17,192 nt of DNA from an uncultured Bacteroidales bacterium (GCA_934691625.1 CAKUTA010000021.1:1-17192), one strand, 5' to 3'; shown: positions 1 through 8,668, numbered from the stretch's first letter. Notes: generated from the letters alone by a model not told the origin. Numbers and translations are program-made.

Positions 1-288
1 GATTGCGATGTAGCTGTCCATGGGCTGGGCAGGTGTCCTGGCAGTCTGCGCCTTTCTGAGAATCCCATTCCGCCCCGGGCCGGTCCCGCATGGCTGTGTT
101 CCGCATCGCCTCCGTGGAGCGCAACGCGGTGAGCTGCAGCATATTGGCTGAATCCTTGCTCCATAGATCCTGGAGTGGAAAAATGGTCAAGTGTCTGGGG
201 TGCAGGCGATTGCGCTCCAGGGTGCACACGGCATGGCGCAGTCGGGTGCCAGCTCTGGACAACGGTTGTGTGTGGGGGGGGGAAAATG
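1..288. other. GC-rich left edge without a recognisable gene
   Basis: I counted about 62 % G+C over the first 282 bases, clearly higher than the neighbouring Stealth gene looks. No recognised protein motif appears in any frame. Two minus-strand frames stay open for long stretches and run off the left edge. One of them contains IFPLQDLWSKDSANM but matches no family I can name. A plus-strand frame from about 90 to 329 runs into the antisense of the Stealth gene and looks like a by-product of high G+C. The stretch could be the tail of a gene lying mostly outside the window, acquired DNA, or an assembly join. Confidence 0.4.
274..282. repeat. Homopolymer run of nine G
   Basis: Nine consecutive G lie 6 bases beyond the stop codon of the Stealth gene, at the boundary between the GC-rich left edge and the operon. 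A G run of this length can slip during replication or sequencing. It lies outside any supported coding region, so no phase-variable gene is evident. Confidence 0.6.
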
Positions 289-1290
289 CTATAGTTCGAA
301 GGAGGACTTATCCGGGAGGATGCTTCTGAATGCCTCGTCAAGCGAGTGCATCACTTCCTCGTAATTGCGGATGTGTACGCTGTCGTTAATGCAGACCAGC
401 TTGTATTTCTGCTCTCTTATCGCTTTTACAGCCTGTTTAGGCTTGACCATGAGAGGAAACATCTTTGTGTCCTTGTAGGTGTTGTAAGGCTCGAATTTGG
501 ACTCGCAGATCTGCCATGTTCGAAACAGCTCCGGAGTCAGGTCTTCCTCGCTTCTGAATGTGTGCGTGGATGCATCTTCTAGTTCGGCACTGCAAGATTT
601 CCACACGTCTTTGAACGTTGACTTGAGATATGGCTGGGCATTGTGCGGAATCCTGAGAGTCATGAACTTGCCGTAGAACGACATCAGCCTCGTGAGATTT
701 GCCTTGCTGCCGTATTCTGGACAGAACCATTTGTCATGATCACGTCTCAGGACTTCTCTCTTGTCGAAGTGCCTGTTTATCAGCCGAACATTGTTGCGGA
801 GAGTTTTTGACCACAGGCTCAATCCTGTGTTCATCCGGAACACTGCAATATCTTTCGGCAGGCCTTCGGGCGAGAAAAACCTATCCTGCCCTGTCGGACT
901 TATCATGTAGAAATCATCATTGAAATATACGAAATGCTCTGCCAGGCCAGGAATCCTGTCAAGATAGAACTCCAATACGGTAGAGTTGAATGTCGGAAGA
1001 TATTTCGACGGGATATAGTCCTTGTGACTGACCAGATGCAGCTTCGGGTTCGATGTGTCGAGCCACTCCGGCTTCTGTCCACATGTCACGAAATGGATAC
1101 GATGAACCCATGGAGCGAATTTCTCCACACCGCGGAACCAGTATTTCAGAAATCCGTAATCCCTGAAACGAGCTTCCGAAAACTGATTCCGGGAGTTATC
1201 TATTTCACCTTTCGCCTTTGCAAAATCCTGTTTCCACTTAGGGTCATTCATATCAACCCATGTGATTACGAAATCTATATCCATTGCCAT
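289..1290 (-). CDS. Stealth-family sugar-phosphate transferase
   Basis: Stealth proteins transfer a hexose-1-phosphate from a nucleotide sugar onto a glycan. Bacterial members build phosphodiester-linked capsule polymers, and the animal relative is GlcNAc-1-phosphotransferase. This 333-residue protein shows all four conserved regions: CR1 with ITWVDMNDPKW at about 9-19; CR2 from about 40 (RDYGFLKYWFRGVEKFAPW) to FNDDFYM near 125; CR3 with PHNAQPYLKS near 213-222; and CR4 with CINDS plus the ending LPDKSSFEL. It ends right at CR4, so it is compact and not truncated. There is no signal peptide or membrane segment, which fits a cytoplasmic enzyme. The start is ATG at 1290 (a second ATG is two codons on), 20 bases after the desulfidase stop, so it is probably the last operon gene. 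No other capsule gene is visible. The family is confident, the acceptor unknown. Confidence 0.9.
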   Translation of the reverse strand: MAMDIDFVITWVDMNDPKWKQDFAKAKGEIDNSRNQFSEARFRDYGFLKYWFRGVEKFAPWVHRIHFVTCGQKPEWLDTSNPKLHLVSHKDYIPSKYLPTFNSTVLEFYLDRIPGLAEHFVYFNDDFYMISPTGQDRFFSPEGLPKDIAVFRMNTGLSLWSKTLRNNVRLINRHFDKREVLRRDHDKWFCPEYGSKANLTRLMSFYGKFMTLRIPHNAQPYLKSTFKDVWKSCSAELEDASTHTFRSEEDLTPELFRTWQICESKFEPYNTYKDTKMFPLMVKPKQAVKAIREQKYKLVCINDSVHIRNYEEVMHSLDEAFRSILPDKSSFEL

Positions 1291-1310
1291 TATATATTCT
1301 GTTAGATGTC

Positions 1311-2618
1311 CTATTTGCAGACCATGATCCTCTGTATCAGCTCATCGGCCATCTCCATGCCTGTGGAGCCGATTTTACCAAGGTTGCTGATTGTCTTTTC
1401 GATGTCCTTGTCAATGATCCCGTCTGTCTCGCATGCATGAATCCCGTCCAGGGCGAGGACTGCGGACTGGATGGAGCTGGATACTCCGGAGGCCACCTTC
1501 ATTGCGCAGCCGACTTTCGCACCGTCGCAGACCATTCCGGTGATATTCCCGATCATGTTCTTTATTGCGGAGCAGATCTGCTCATAACCGCCGCCACGGA
1601 GCCATACCAGGCCGCAGGATGAGCCTGTAGATGCCACTACACATCCGCATAGGGCAGAAAGACGCCCGAGATAGCCTTTTATATGTATCGCAATCAGGTT
1701 GCTTAGGATAAGAGCTCTGGCAAGCTTCTCGTCCGGGACATTGTATTTCAGCGCGTATGCGATTACCGGCATGCTCACTGTTATGCCCTGATTTCCGCTG
1801 CCTGAATTGCTCATTGCAGGAAGTGTACATCCAGCCATCCTGGCATCAGAAGCAGCAGCCGTAAGGGCCATGGCGTAAGAGAGAAAATCGTCTCCGAATA
1901 CCTTGGATGAGTTCTTCGTGATGGTCTTGCCGACCTTCAGCCCGTAGTCACCTCTCAATCCTTCTTCAGCTAGAGCGAGATTCATTGTCCTGTCATCGAG
2001 GATGAACTTGATATCATCGTATGCCACATTCTCTGCAAATTCGCATATCTCCTTTACCGTGAGATTATAGTCTAGAGTACATTTTTCCTCGGCAGCACCG
2101 CCGTCCTTGCCTGTACAATGCCTGCCTGGCTCGATATCCACACCTGATTCTATGATGCGGTCGTGCTCGTCCTCGATTATGCAGAATGACTTGTGGGCGT
2201 CAGAGATGACCTCGCATTTCACGTAAAGCTTGTGGCATCCGCTGGCAATGCTGATTTCAATCCTGTTCTCGCTAACCATCTTTTTCGCCAGCGTGATGGA
2301 TTCGTCGTCAAGATCCTTGAGCACTTCCAGCCCATATACTGATGCTCCGCATACCGCTCCGAGGGCTGCAGCTATCCTTAGCCCGATCATCCCTGTTCCG
2401 GGGATCCCGACACCCATGCCGTTCTTCAGTATGTTTCCGCTGACGCTTACCTTGATTTTATAGCTGCCGGCTTTTCTGCTGAATCCGCGGTCCGTTTCAG
2501 CTAGCAGCTCTATGGCTTTTGCCGCCGCCAGGGCGACAGCAACTGGCTCAGTACAGCCCAATGCAGGCTTCACCTCCTTGTGAATCAGCCCGATAATCTC
2601 ACATTCTCTGCTGGTCAT
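1311..2618 (-). CDS. UPF0597 family enzyme, probable L-cysteine desulfidase
   Basis: This 435-residue protein belongs to the UPF0597/serine-dehydratase-alpha-like family, which includes E. coli CyuA (YhaM) and archaeal L-cysteine desulfidase. Those enzymes use an oxygen-sensitive [4Fe-4S] cluster to convert L-cysteine to pyruvate, ammonia and sulfide. The N-terminal family motif GCTEP lies at 21-25 (Cys22). The SNSGSGNQGI motif is at 270-279, and cysteine-rich segments follow at 324-335 (CGC and SSCG) and 364-371 (VCDGAKVGC). Cys22, Cys324 and Cys364 are my candidates for cluster ligands, inferred from family pattern. There is no signal peptide, so it should be cytoplasmic. It starts 3 bases after the amidase stop codon and precedes the Stealth gene by 20, so it is almost surely co-transcribed with both. 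Acting on serine or another amino acid cannot be excluded. Confidence 0.87.
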   Translation of the reverse strand: MTSRECEIIGLIHKEVKPALGCTEPVAVALAAAKAIELLAETDRGFSRKAGSYKIKVSVSGNILKNGMGVGIPGTGMIGLRIAAALGAVCGASVYGLEVLKDLDDESITLAKKMVSENRIEISIASGCHKLYVKCEVISDAHKSFCIIEDEHDRIIESGVDIEPGRHCTGKDGGAAEEKCTLDYNLTVKEICEFAENVAYDDIKFILDDRTMNLALAEEGLRGDYGLKVGKTITKNSSKVFGDDFLSYAMALTAAASDARMAGCTLPAMSNSGSGNQGITVSMPVIAYALKYNVPDEKLARALILSNLIAIHIKGYLGRLSALCGCVVASTGSSCGLVWLRGGGYEQICSAIKNMIGNITGMVCDGAKVGCAMKVASGVSSSIQSAVLALDGIHACETDGIIDKDIEKTISNLGKIGSTGMEMADELIQRIMVCK

Positions 2619-2621
2619 GTA

Positions 2622-5600
2622 TTATTGTGATTTTCCGTTGAAGAATCTAAAAATGTTCTTCATCAGCGCTGCAATGCTGCCGGAATCACTGATGGTCTCT
2701 ATCGGAAATCCGATGCTGACGCTTCTATAGCCTTTTCCTTTCTTGCATATTCCCGCTGATATATCCGTGTCGGTGTACCGCAGGAACGTGAAGGCATCCG
2801 ATGATGCCGGGACGATTCCGTCCGGATTTTCGACATTGTAAATATAGTCATTCTTCTGCTGATTGAAACCAAACGGTGTATCAGTTTCTGAAAACTTCAT
2901 CATGGGACTGCTGAAATATCTGATACTTCCGCTTCTCGTGGCATTTCCGGTGAGCCAGCTGTAGCCCAGCACAGTGCCTGCAAAATGCCTTGCACCAGCC
3001 TGGTAGAGGCTGTCACGGCATCCTGGATAGATCTCGTCGTTAAGATCTGTTCCTATGTTTGCTCCGGAAACCAGGATGTGCCCGCCATTTCCGGTGCATT
3101 CGCAGATAGCGTTCTGCAGAGCTTCCGGGAAGACCTCGAATCTGTGCGGCTGCACAGAGCCTGTTCCTGCCGGAGTGGTGACCTGCTTTCCGCAGATTAT
3201 GTCAGTGGCCCAGTAGCTGCGAATCCAGCTGCCTCCGGTCTCGAAAGCCTCTGCATCCGCGGAGCAGAAGCTGTACCCTGCCTCCATGATTGCCTTCCCG
3301 TGTATGTACGGGTAGTCAAAAGTGTTTCCGGGAACAAGCTTTCCAGCCTCGTCTGTGTAGGAAGCACCGAACCCTGCATTGTCGTCATCCATCCAGACCT
3401 TGTCACGACGGTATTCGTACATGTCTCCGATGTGGTTTATCTCGTACATGTATGGCATGCCGGCATCAGTCTGTCCTGAAAAGCCTGCGTAGTAAGGATA
3501 GTCTATCCATGCAGGAGGCGCGACTCTGTCGAAGTTATTGACAACCAGGACTGTCTTTCCTGCATTGGTCTGATGCTCGGGAATTCCGAGGCTCATCACC
3601 TGCGAAGGGAAACTCTTGCCGCCTTCATTATATGCAACTATCCTGTAGCTGTACTGATGTCCTGCCGATATCGGGACAGAAACGGATAGCCTCCCGTCCT
3701 TATGCCGGATGCTGCTTATCTTCGTCCCGTTGTCGAAAGCCCCGTCATCAATCCTGGTGTAGAGTATGTACCCTTCCGGAACAGCTGTCGGCTCCAGGGT
3801 GTCCGCTGTCTCTTTCCAGCTCAGCAAAGCTTTTCCGCCATCAGCCAATGTAGCTGAAAATGAATGGACAGGCAGTGGCTGCACCGCGTATCTGCATCCA
3901 TATCTGCCGCTGAGAAATTTCAGGATGCCTTTATATACGGCGCGGCACACGGCAAACCGGAATGACGGATCCAGCCCGTATTTCATGTCCGCGAAATTCT
4001 GGTGCGACAGCAGTTCCAGAATCATTGACGGCACAGGAGGAGTCCTGGACTCGCTGTACGACCTGTCGGTAAGCATCCTTCTGCTCCAGGATGTATCGTA
4101 TAGAGCCCTGAGGTCAGACACTATCTGCGACTGTATGTCATTCGCCATTACCCTGCCAAGAATGCGGTCCTCCCCGTCAGGATACCTCCTGCTGCCCTCG
4201 CTGATGAGCGTATATATAGCCAATGTCCCGATTGTCGAGTCTCCTGGAGTGATGCCGGCATCCGTGTGGAATGCCAGAGAAAGGTCGAAAGGAATTCCCT
4301 TGCCGTCTTTCTTCGGGCTGACTCTGGAACCGCCGCTCATCAAGGATACCCAGGCTCCCCTGTCTCCGAAATCATTGGTGTAGTCGTTGTCGTATCTCCT
4401 TGTGACAGTGGAGTCAATGCCTGCCCATTGCATCCAGTACAATGCGCCCTCGGCAAAGCTAGGAAGGCCGGAAGTGGTGAATTCAGCAGTAGACATGTCT
4501 GCATTGCCTCTGGCGATCTTTCCCATCCCGCCTCCTATCTTTACAGCATCTGCAGTCACTACTGCATCTGGCTGGAATATGCCCCCTTTCCTGGTCCCGT
4601 TGTCTAGAGTCACCTTGCCTCCCGTGCCTTCAGAGAACTCGAATGTGCCGAGGTATATCCATGTGCCTCCGCCAATCTTCTGGTTTACCAGAAAATGGCT
4701 TGTCCCGCCAAGATGCCTTACAGTATAGTGTGCTGATTCAGAGCTGTTAGGAAGAGATTTGTATGAAACATATACCGCATAGCTTCCGCGTTCCGGGATC
4801 TCTGGATCCCATGTGGCTACAGCATTGCCTCCATCATCCTTTGTGCACCTCGCCTTTCTTGCCGAGCCGTGGACGAAAGGGTTGTCGTTGCCTGTATATA
4901 CTTCCTTGTAGTCGGCGAAGCCTATACCGGCGTTGCTCCAGCTGCCTGTCTCAGAGTATGTCCCGGTCCTGCGCACAAGACCATCGCGAGAACCGCTGAA
5001 TGCAGGATCATTGTCTATTATCACCTCATGCTTCTGTGTGTCCCTTTCACGTGGCGTCATCACGTACGCACCGGCATTTTCAAGCATCGGAATCAGGAAC
5101 GGAAGCACATAGCTTTGCGTGTACATGTCCTCCACAGTCGTGAAAAGCGGAGCACGCTGCCATTCCCACCGTCTTGTCTTTTCCTCATAGTAGCGTCCAT
5201 GGCTCTGCCACAAGGCGATATTACGTCCGGAAAGACCTTTGGAAAACTCCATTCCGGATTCGGAACGTACTATCGGCACAGATTCATTTCTCGGGTCATG
5301 TGTCCTCCATTTATGCTCTGACGGGTGCCCGTCATTGCCTGGCGACTGCAATGCCAGCTCATTCAGCGGCGTATGTCCGCAGTAAAGCTTGCCTATCCTG
5401 TAGTGCGAGTATTCTGCGGGAGCTATATCATGCAGCGCCTGCCTGAGCCATTCCACATCCTCCTTTTGCCATGGTATGTCACCTGTGCCTGTGGTGAAAT
5501 GGAAGTCCAGAACCCCGTTCCTCAGCTCTATCGACTGAATCTTTATTGTCGCCTTTACGGATGTCCGTTCCTGAATCATGACTGCGAGCGAGTCGCATGT

Positions 5601-5705
5601 GCCACGGAATGCATTCAGAATCATGCTTTGCGGCGGTCTTTCAGCCCGGAGACTGAATGCGGAAATCAGGAACAGCAGTATGGTCAATGACCTGAATTTC
5701 ATCAT
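2622..5705 (-). CDS. Secreted zinc N-acetylmuramoyl-L-alanine amidase-like protein with inserted golvesin/xanthan-lyase-type domain
   Basis: The predicted product is a large secreted envelope or glycan-active protein of 1027 residues from the ATG at 5705. I preferred this over the ATG at 5735 because MMKFRSLTILLFLISAF is a signal peptide and 5705 lies 4 bases after the upstream stop. After an unassigned region (27-140) comes the first half of an Amidase_3-type fold, with WQSHG (His169) and VEDMYTQSYVLPFLIPMLE (Glu192), which matches the zinc-binding EKDxNL helix. A golvesin/xanthan-lyase-type domain follows at about 245-392. The amidase then resumes with LSLAFHTDAG (His480) and PSMILELLSHQNFAD (catalytic-type Glu564). 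A fibronectin-III-like domain occupies about 607-707. The end (715-1027) resembles a class-I glutamine-amidotransferase-like Rossmann fold without an evident Cys nucleophile. All expected zinc residues are present, so it may be active on peptidoglycan. Homologues are often labelled xanthan lyase, but I see no lyase domain. Confidence 0.82.
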   Translation of the reverse strand: MMKFRSLTILLFLISAFSLRAERPPQSMILNAFRGTCDSLAVMIQERTSVKATIKIQSIELRNGVLDFHFTTGTGDIPWQKEDVEWLRQALHDIAPAEYSHYRIGKLYCGHTPLNELALQSPGNDGHPSEHKWRTHDPRNESVPIVRSESGMEFSKGLSGRNIALWQSHGRYYEEKTRRWEWQRAPLFTTVEDMYTQSYVLPFLIPMLENAGAYVMTPRERDTQKHEVIIDNDPAFSGSRDGLVRRTGTYSETGSWSNAGIGFADYKEVYTGNDNPFVHGSARKARCTKDDGGNAVATWDPEIPERGSYAVYVSYKSLPNSSESAHYTVRHLGGTSHFLVNQKIGGGTWIYLGTFEFSEGTGGKVTLDNGTRKGGIFQPDAVVTADAVKIGGGMGKIARGNADMSTAEFTTSGLPSFAEGALYWMQWAGIDSTVTRRYDNDYTNDFGDRGAWVSLMSGGSRVSPKKDGKGIPFDLSLAFHTDAGITPGDSTIGTLAIYTLISEGSRRYPDGEDRILGRVMANDIQSQIVSDLRALYDTSWSRRMLTDRSYSESRTPPVPSMILELLSHQNFADMKYGLDPSFRFAVCRAVYKGILKFLSGRYGCRYAVQPLPVHSFSATLADGGKALLSWKETADTLEPTAVPEGYILYTRIDDGAFDNGTKISSIRHKDGRLSVSVPISAGHQYSYRIVAYNEGGKSFPSQVMSLGIPEHQTNAGKTVLVVNNFDRVAPPAWIDYPYYAGFSGQTDAGMPYMYEINHIGDMYEYRRDKVWMDDDNAGFGASYTDEAGKLVPGNTFDYPYIHGKAIMEAGYSFCSADAEAFETGGSWIRSYWATDIICGKQVTTPAGTGSVQPHRFEVFPEALQNAICECTGNGGHILVSGANIGTDLNDEIYPGCRDSLYQAGARHFAGTVLGYSWLTGNATRSGSIRYFSSPMMKFSETDTPFGFNQQKNDYIYNVENPDGIVPASSDAFTFLRYTDTDISAGICKKGKGYRSVSIGFPIETISDSGSIAALMKNIFRFFNGKSQ

Positions 5706-5709
5706 TGTA

Positions 5710-6798
5710 CTATTTGCGAGCCCTTGCGGAGTCAATCAGCAATGTGATAAAAGAGCCTGCGGCAAGTCCTATGGCGTCGGCTCTGAAATCATAGATGTCA
5801 CAGCTTCTGTAGTCGGTCAGTCCCTGCATGAGCTCTATACCGCCGCCGATGAGGCAGCCGATGGCAAATATTCCGATTATTATCAATGCTGAGCCCCATC
5901 TGCCTTTCGGCCTGCGGAAGATGGCAGCGTATGACAGGACCGGGAATGGCATGAACATGCAGAAATGCACGAACTTGTCGGCCGGAAAGCCAAGGATGAA
6001 TGTAGGAACATCAGAGAGGCTGTCGAAATGCCCGAAGCATAGGAAGCCTATCGCAATGAAATACAGCAGAAGAAGTGAGGGGTAGAGGAACTTGTATGCC
6101 GGTCTGCAAGCCTTCGCAGGTGCAGGCTCAAGCTCCAGGGTTCCGAAGAAGTCAGGCCTGTGGAAATCAGGCGTCTGGCATTCTATAGGTGACCAGCTTA
6201 GAAAGTGCACATGGGCTGTCTTGTCACCGCATTTGTAGAAGTTAGCCTTCAGCTGTGAAGGTATATTGTCCCTGCTGATACCTATAAGGCTGAACGGTAT
6301 GAAGATGCCGAGCTGCCAGCAGAATTCCTTATCATTGATTTCTACGGCTTTATGCTCATTGCTGCTGAATCTGCGGATTCTCTTCAGCTTGTCCTCTGTA
6401 AAATGCACGCAGTCTTCGCGGCTCTTTCTCTTGGCGGCCAGCAATGTGCCGATGCAGTTGATCTCGAAATTATAATATGTGCCGTCTGACGGATCTGAGA
6501 TGAAGAACTCGCAGCAGCTGTCCTCCCATACAGGACCGTTGTCCTCCAGGGCCCGGGCACGGAGATCCAGTCCTTTCACCTTGAACATTATGCCGAGCCC
6601 CTTCTGGCACCATCCTACGAAGAACCTGCATTCGGGGCTGTACGGGAAGTCTTCCGGCCAGTTTACTGTATCTGCATCACCTTTTCCCGTGCCGGTCTTT
6701 CCTGCAGCGGTTTCAAGCATCTGTGCAAATTCATTGAAATCCTTTGCATTGTCAAGTCCTTCGATATATGGGACCTTGAGTGTTCTATGTCCGTTCAT
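5710..6798 (-). CDS. CBM9-like domain fused to VanZ-like membrane domain
   Basis: One uninterrupted 362-residue frame joins two domains. Residues about 1-222 resemble the family 9-type carbohydrate-binding/DOMON-like fold, with VWEDSCCEFFI (90-100), YYNFEINCIGT (108-118) and FHRPDFFG near 212-219. Residues 237-357 are VanZ-like, with four membrane segments at about 237-256, 276-294, 302-321 and 340-356. VanZ-type motifs include DKFVH (274-278), IELMQG (321-326) and the DIYDFRADAIG segment (334-344). There is no signal peptide. Positive residues before the first segment, in the RRPKGR loop and at the C-terminus suggest that both ends are cytoplasmic, which would leave the sugar-binding-type domain inside the cell. 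VanZ itself gives low-level teicoplanin resistance by an unclear route, so no function is assigned. It lies 34 bases after the ABC gene and 4 before the amidase start, probably in the same operon. Confidence 0.82.
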   Translation of the reverse strand: MNGHRTLKVPYIEGLDNAKDFNEFAQMLETAAGKTGTGKGDADTVNWPEDFPYSPECRFFVGWCQKGLGIMFKVKGLDLRARALEDNGPVWEDSCCEFFISDPSDGTYYNFEINCIGTLLAAKRKSREDCVHFTEDKLKRIRRFSSNEHKAVEINDKEFCWQLGIFIPFSLIGISRDNIPSQLKANFYKCGDKTAHVHFLSWSPIECQTPDFHRPDFFGTLELEPAPAKACRPAYKFLYPSLLLLYFIAIGFLCFGHFDSLSDVPTFILGFPADKFVHFCMFMPFPVLSYAAIFRRPKGRWGSALIIIGIFAIGCLIGGGIELMQGLTDYRSCDIYDFRADAIGLAAGSFITLLIDSARARK

Positions 6799-6832
6799 CT
6801 TAAAAGCTGTTTTCCATTATCAGTGCAGTCAG

Positions 6833-8668
6833 CTAGAGGCTCTGCATGTCAGTAAGTTTCTTGTAGTATCCCTTGAGGGCGAGCAGTTCCTCATGACGGC
6901 CTCTTTCCACAATCCTGCCCTCGTGCATCACGATAATCTCATCAGAGTTCTTGATCGTGGAGAGCCTGTGGGCGATGGCAATGGTGGTACGTGATGACAT
7001 CAGCCTGTCGAGAGCCTCCTGAACAAGTCTCTCTGATTCAGTGTCCAGGGAAGCAGTGGCCTCGTCGAGGATGAGGATAGGAGGGTTTTTCAATATTGCC
7101 CTGGCAATGCTCAGCCTCTGTCTCTGTCCTCCCGAAAGCTTCATTCCGCGGTCTCCGATGTTGGTGTTATATCCGTCTTCCTTCTCCATTATGAAGTCAT
7201 GAGCATTTGCCACTTTGGCAGCAGCTATCACATCCTCCATTGTCGCGCCTTCCACTCCGAATGCAATATTGTTGAATATTGTGTCATTGAAAAGGATAGG
7301 CTCCTGGTTCACATTGCCCATAAGGCTACGCAGGCTGTGGATCTTCATGTCACGGATATCAGTGCCGTCTATCTTTATGGAACCGGATGTGACATCATAG
7401 AATCTCGGAATGAGATCAACCAAGGTGGACTTGCCGGCCCCCGATTCGCCTACAATTGCGACAGTGCTGCCTTTCTTTACGGTAAGGTTTATATCATCAA
7501 GTATCTTCCTGTCTGCATCATAGGAGAAGCATACGTGCTCGAATGAGATTTTATCATTGAAGCCTGTGACCTCCTTTGCCTGCGGTATTTCCTTTATGTT
7601 GCTCTCGGTCTCAAGAATCTTGTTGACACGTTCCATCGAGGCCATGCCTTTCGGAATATTGTAACCTGCCTTGGCGAAGTCCTTCAACGGGTTGATGACG
7701 CTGTACAGGATCACCATGTAGAAGATGAATGTCGGGGCATCGAACCAGGCTTTCTCGCTGAGGATGATGGCTCCGCCGAATCCCAGTACTATGGCAATCA
7801 GCACTGTACCGAGGAATTCGCTCATAGGATGCGCCAATGCCTGCCTGGTGGCGACTCTTCCTGTCTTCTTCTTCACTGCATCTGTGACATTGTTGAAACG
7901 GGCCTGCATCTTGTCCTCTGCCACGAATGCCTTGATGACACGCAGTCCGCCAAGTGTCTCCTCCAGCTGAGACATTGTATCGCTCCACAGTGCCTGCGCC
8001 TGCAGGGATCTCTTCTTTAGTGTCCTTCCTAGGGCGCTCATCAGCCAGATCAGGGCAGGTGCCACGACGATCGTGAATACAGTCAGCTGCCAGCTTGTGA
8101 CTATCAGCGTTCCCATGTAGAAGATGATGAGTATAGGATTCTTCAGGAGCATGTCCAGGGTACTCATTATGGAGTTCTCCACTTCATTGATATCTCCGCT
8201 CATCCTGGCTATGATGTCGCCTTTCCTCTCCTGGGAGAAGAAGCCGAGCGGCAATCTCAGGATCTTGTTGTACAGCTCGCGCCTCATGTCCCTGACCACG
8301 CTGGTCCTGATAGGAATCATGATTGCCGACGAGCCGAAATAGCATGCCGTCTTCAGCAGGGTCATGATGCTGAGCCACAGGCACAGGAGGAATAATGTCG
8401 TTGCCGCACCCTTGTCCTGGATGAGCATGGTCACGCCATAATATGCATTGTTTATGAATATTTCCTTCATTCCCATATCTGCAGTGTCCCACGGAATGAA
8501 CGTATATACTGTGTCGTTCATCTTGAACAGGATCTGAAGAATCGGTATGATCAGCGAAAATGAGAAGATGTTGAGCACCGCGGAAAGCATGTTCAGAATA
8601 ATCGAGCCTCCGAGGTATTTCCTGTATGGTTTGACGTACTTGACAAGTACCTGCCAGAATTCTTTCAT
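6833..8668 (-). CDS. ABC exporter, MsbA/multidrug type (fused permease and ATPase)
   Basis: This 611-residue half-transporter has the usual exporter layout. The N-terminal part (about 20-330) contains several hydrophobic membrane spans. The C-terminal nucleotide-binding domain shows Walker A GESGAGKS (407-414), the Q-loop glutamine at 455, the signature LSGGQRQR (511-518), Walker B ILILDEATASLD (531-542, catalytic Glu536) and the switch histidine in AHRLS (His567). It should work as a homodimer in the inner membrane, moving a lipid, lipid-linked glycan or hydrophobic compound out of the cytoplasm. The family resembles MsbA, but substrate cannot be read from sequence. Its ATG lies 51 bases after the M28 gene, with a -7 promoter box in that gap, so it may head a five-gene transcript through the Stealth gene. 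Confidence 0.92.
   Translation of the reverse strand: MKEFWQVLVKYVKPYRKYLGGSIILNMLSAVLNIFSFSLIIPILQILFKMNDTVYTFIPWDTADMGMKEIFINNAYYGVTMLIQDKGAATTLFLLCLWLSIMTLLKTACYFGSSAIMIPIRTSVVRDMRRELYNKILRLPLGFFSQERKGDIIARMSGDINEVENSIMSTLDMLLKNPILIIFYMGTLIVTSWQLTVFTIVVAPALIWLMSALGRTLKKRSLQAQALWSDTMSQLEETLGGLRVIKAFVAEDKMQARFNNVTDAVKKKTGRVATRQALAHPMSEFLGTVLIAIVLGFGGAIILSEKAWFDAPTFIFYMVILYSVINPLKDFAKAGYNIPKGMASMERVNKILETESNIKEIPQAKEVTGFNDKISFEHVCFSYDADRKILDDINLTVKKGSTVAIVGESGAGKSTLVDLIPRFYDVTSGSIKIDGTDIRDMKIHSLRSLMGNVNQEPILFNDTIFNNIAFGVEGATMEDVIAAAKVANAHDFIMEKEDGYNTNIGDRGMKLSGGQRQRLSIARAILKNPPILILDEATASLDTESERLVQEALDRLMSSRTTIAIAHRLSTIKNSDEIIVMHEGRIVERGRHEELLALKGYYKKLTDMQSL

Noticed and set aside
90..329. 79-codon plus-strand open frame at the left edge
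   Set aside because: It crosses the G run and continues into the antisense of the Stealth gene; it is Arg/Cys-rich as expected from GC-rich non-coding sequence.
3766..4383. 205-codon plus-strand open frame inside the amidase gene
   Set aside because: It is antisense to a well-supported domain, with no motif of its own.
5706..5735. Longer amidase start at 5735
   Set aside because: It adds ten residues before the signal peptide and overlaps the upstream gene; the ATG at 5705 fits better.
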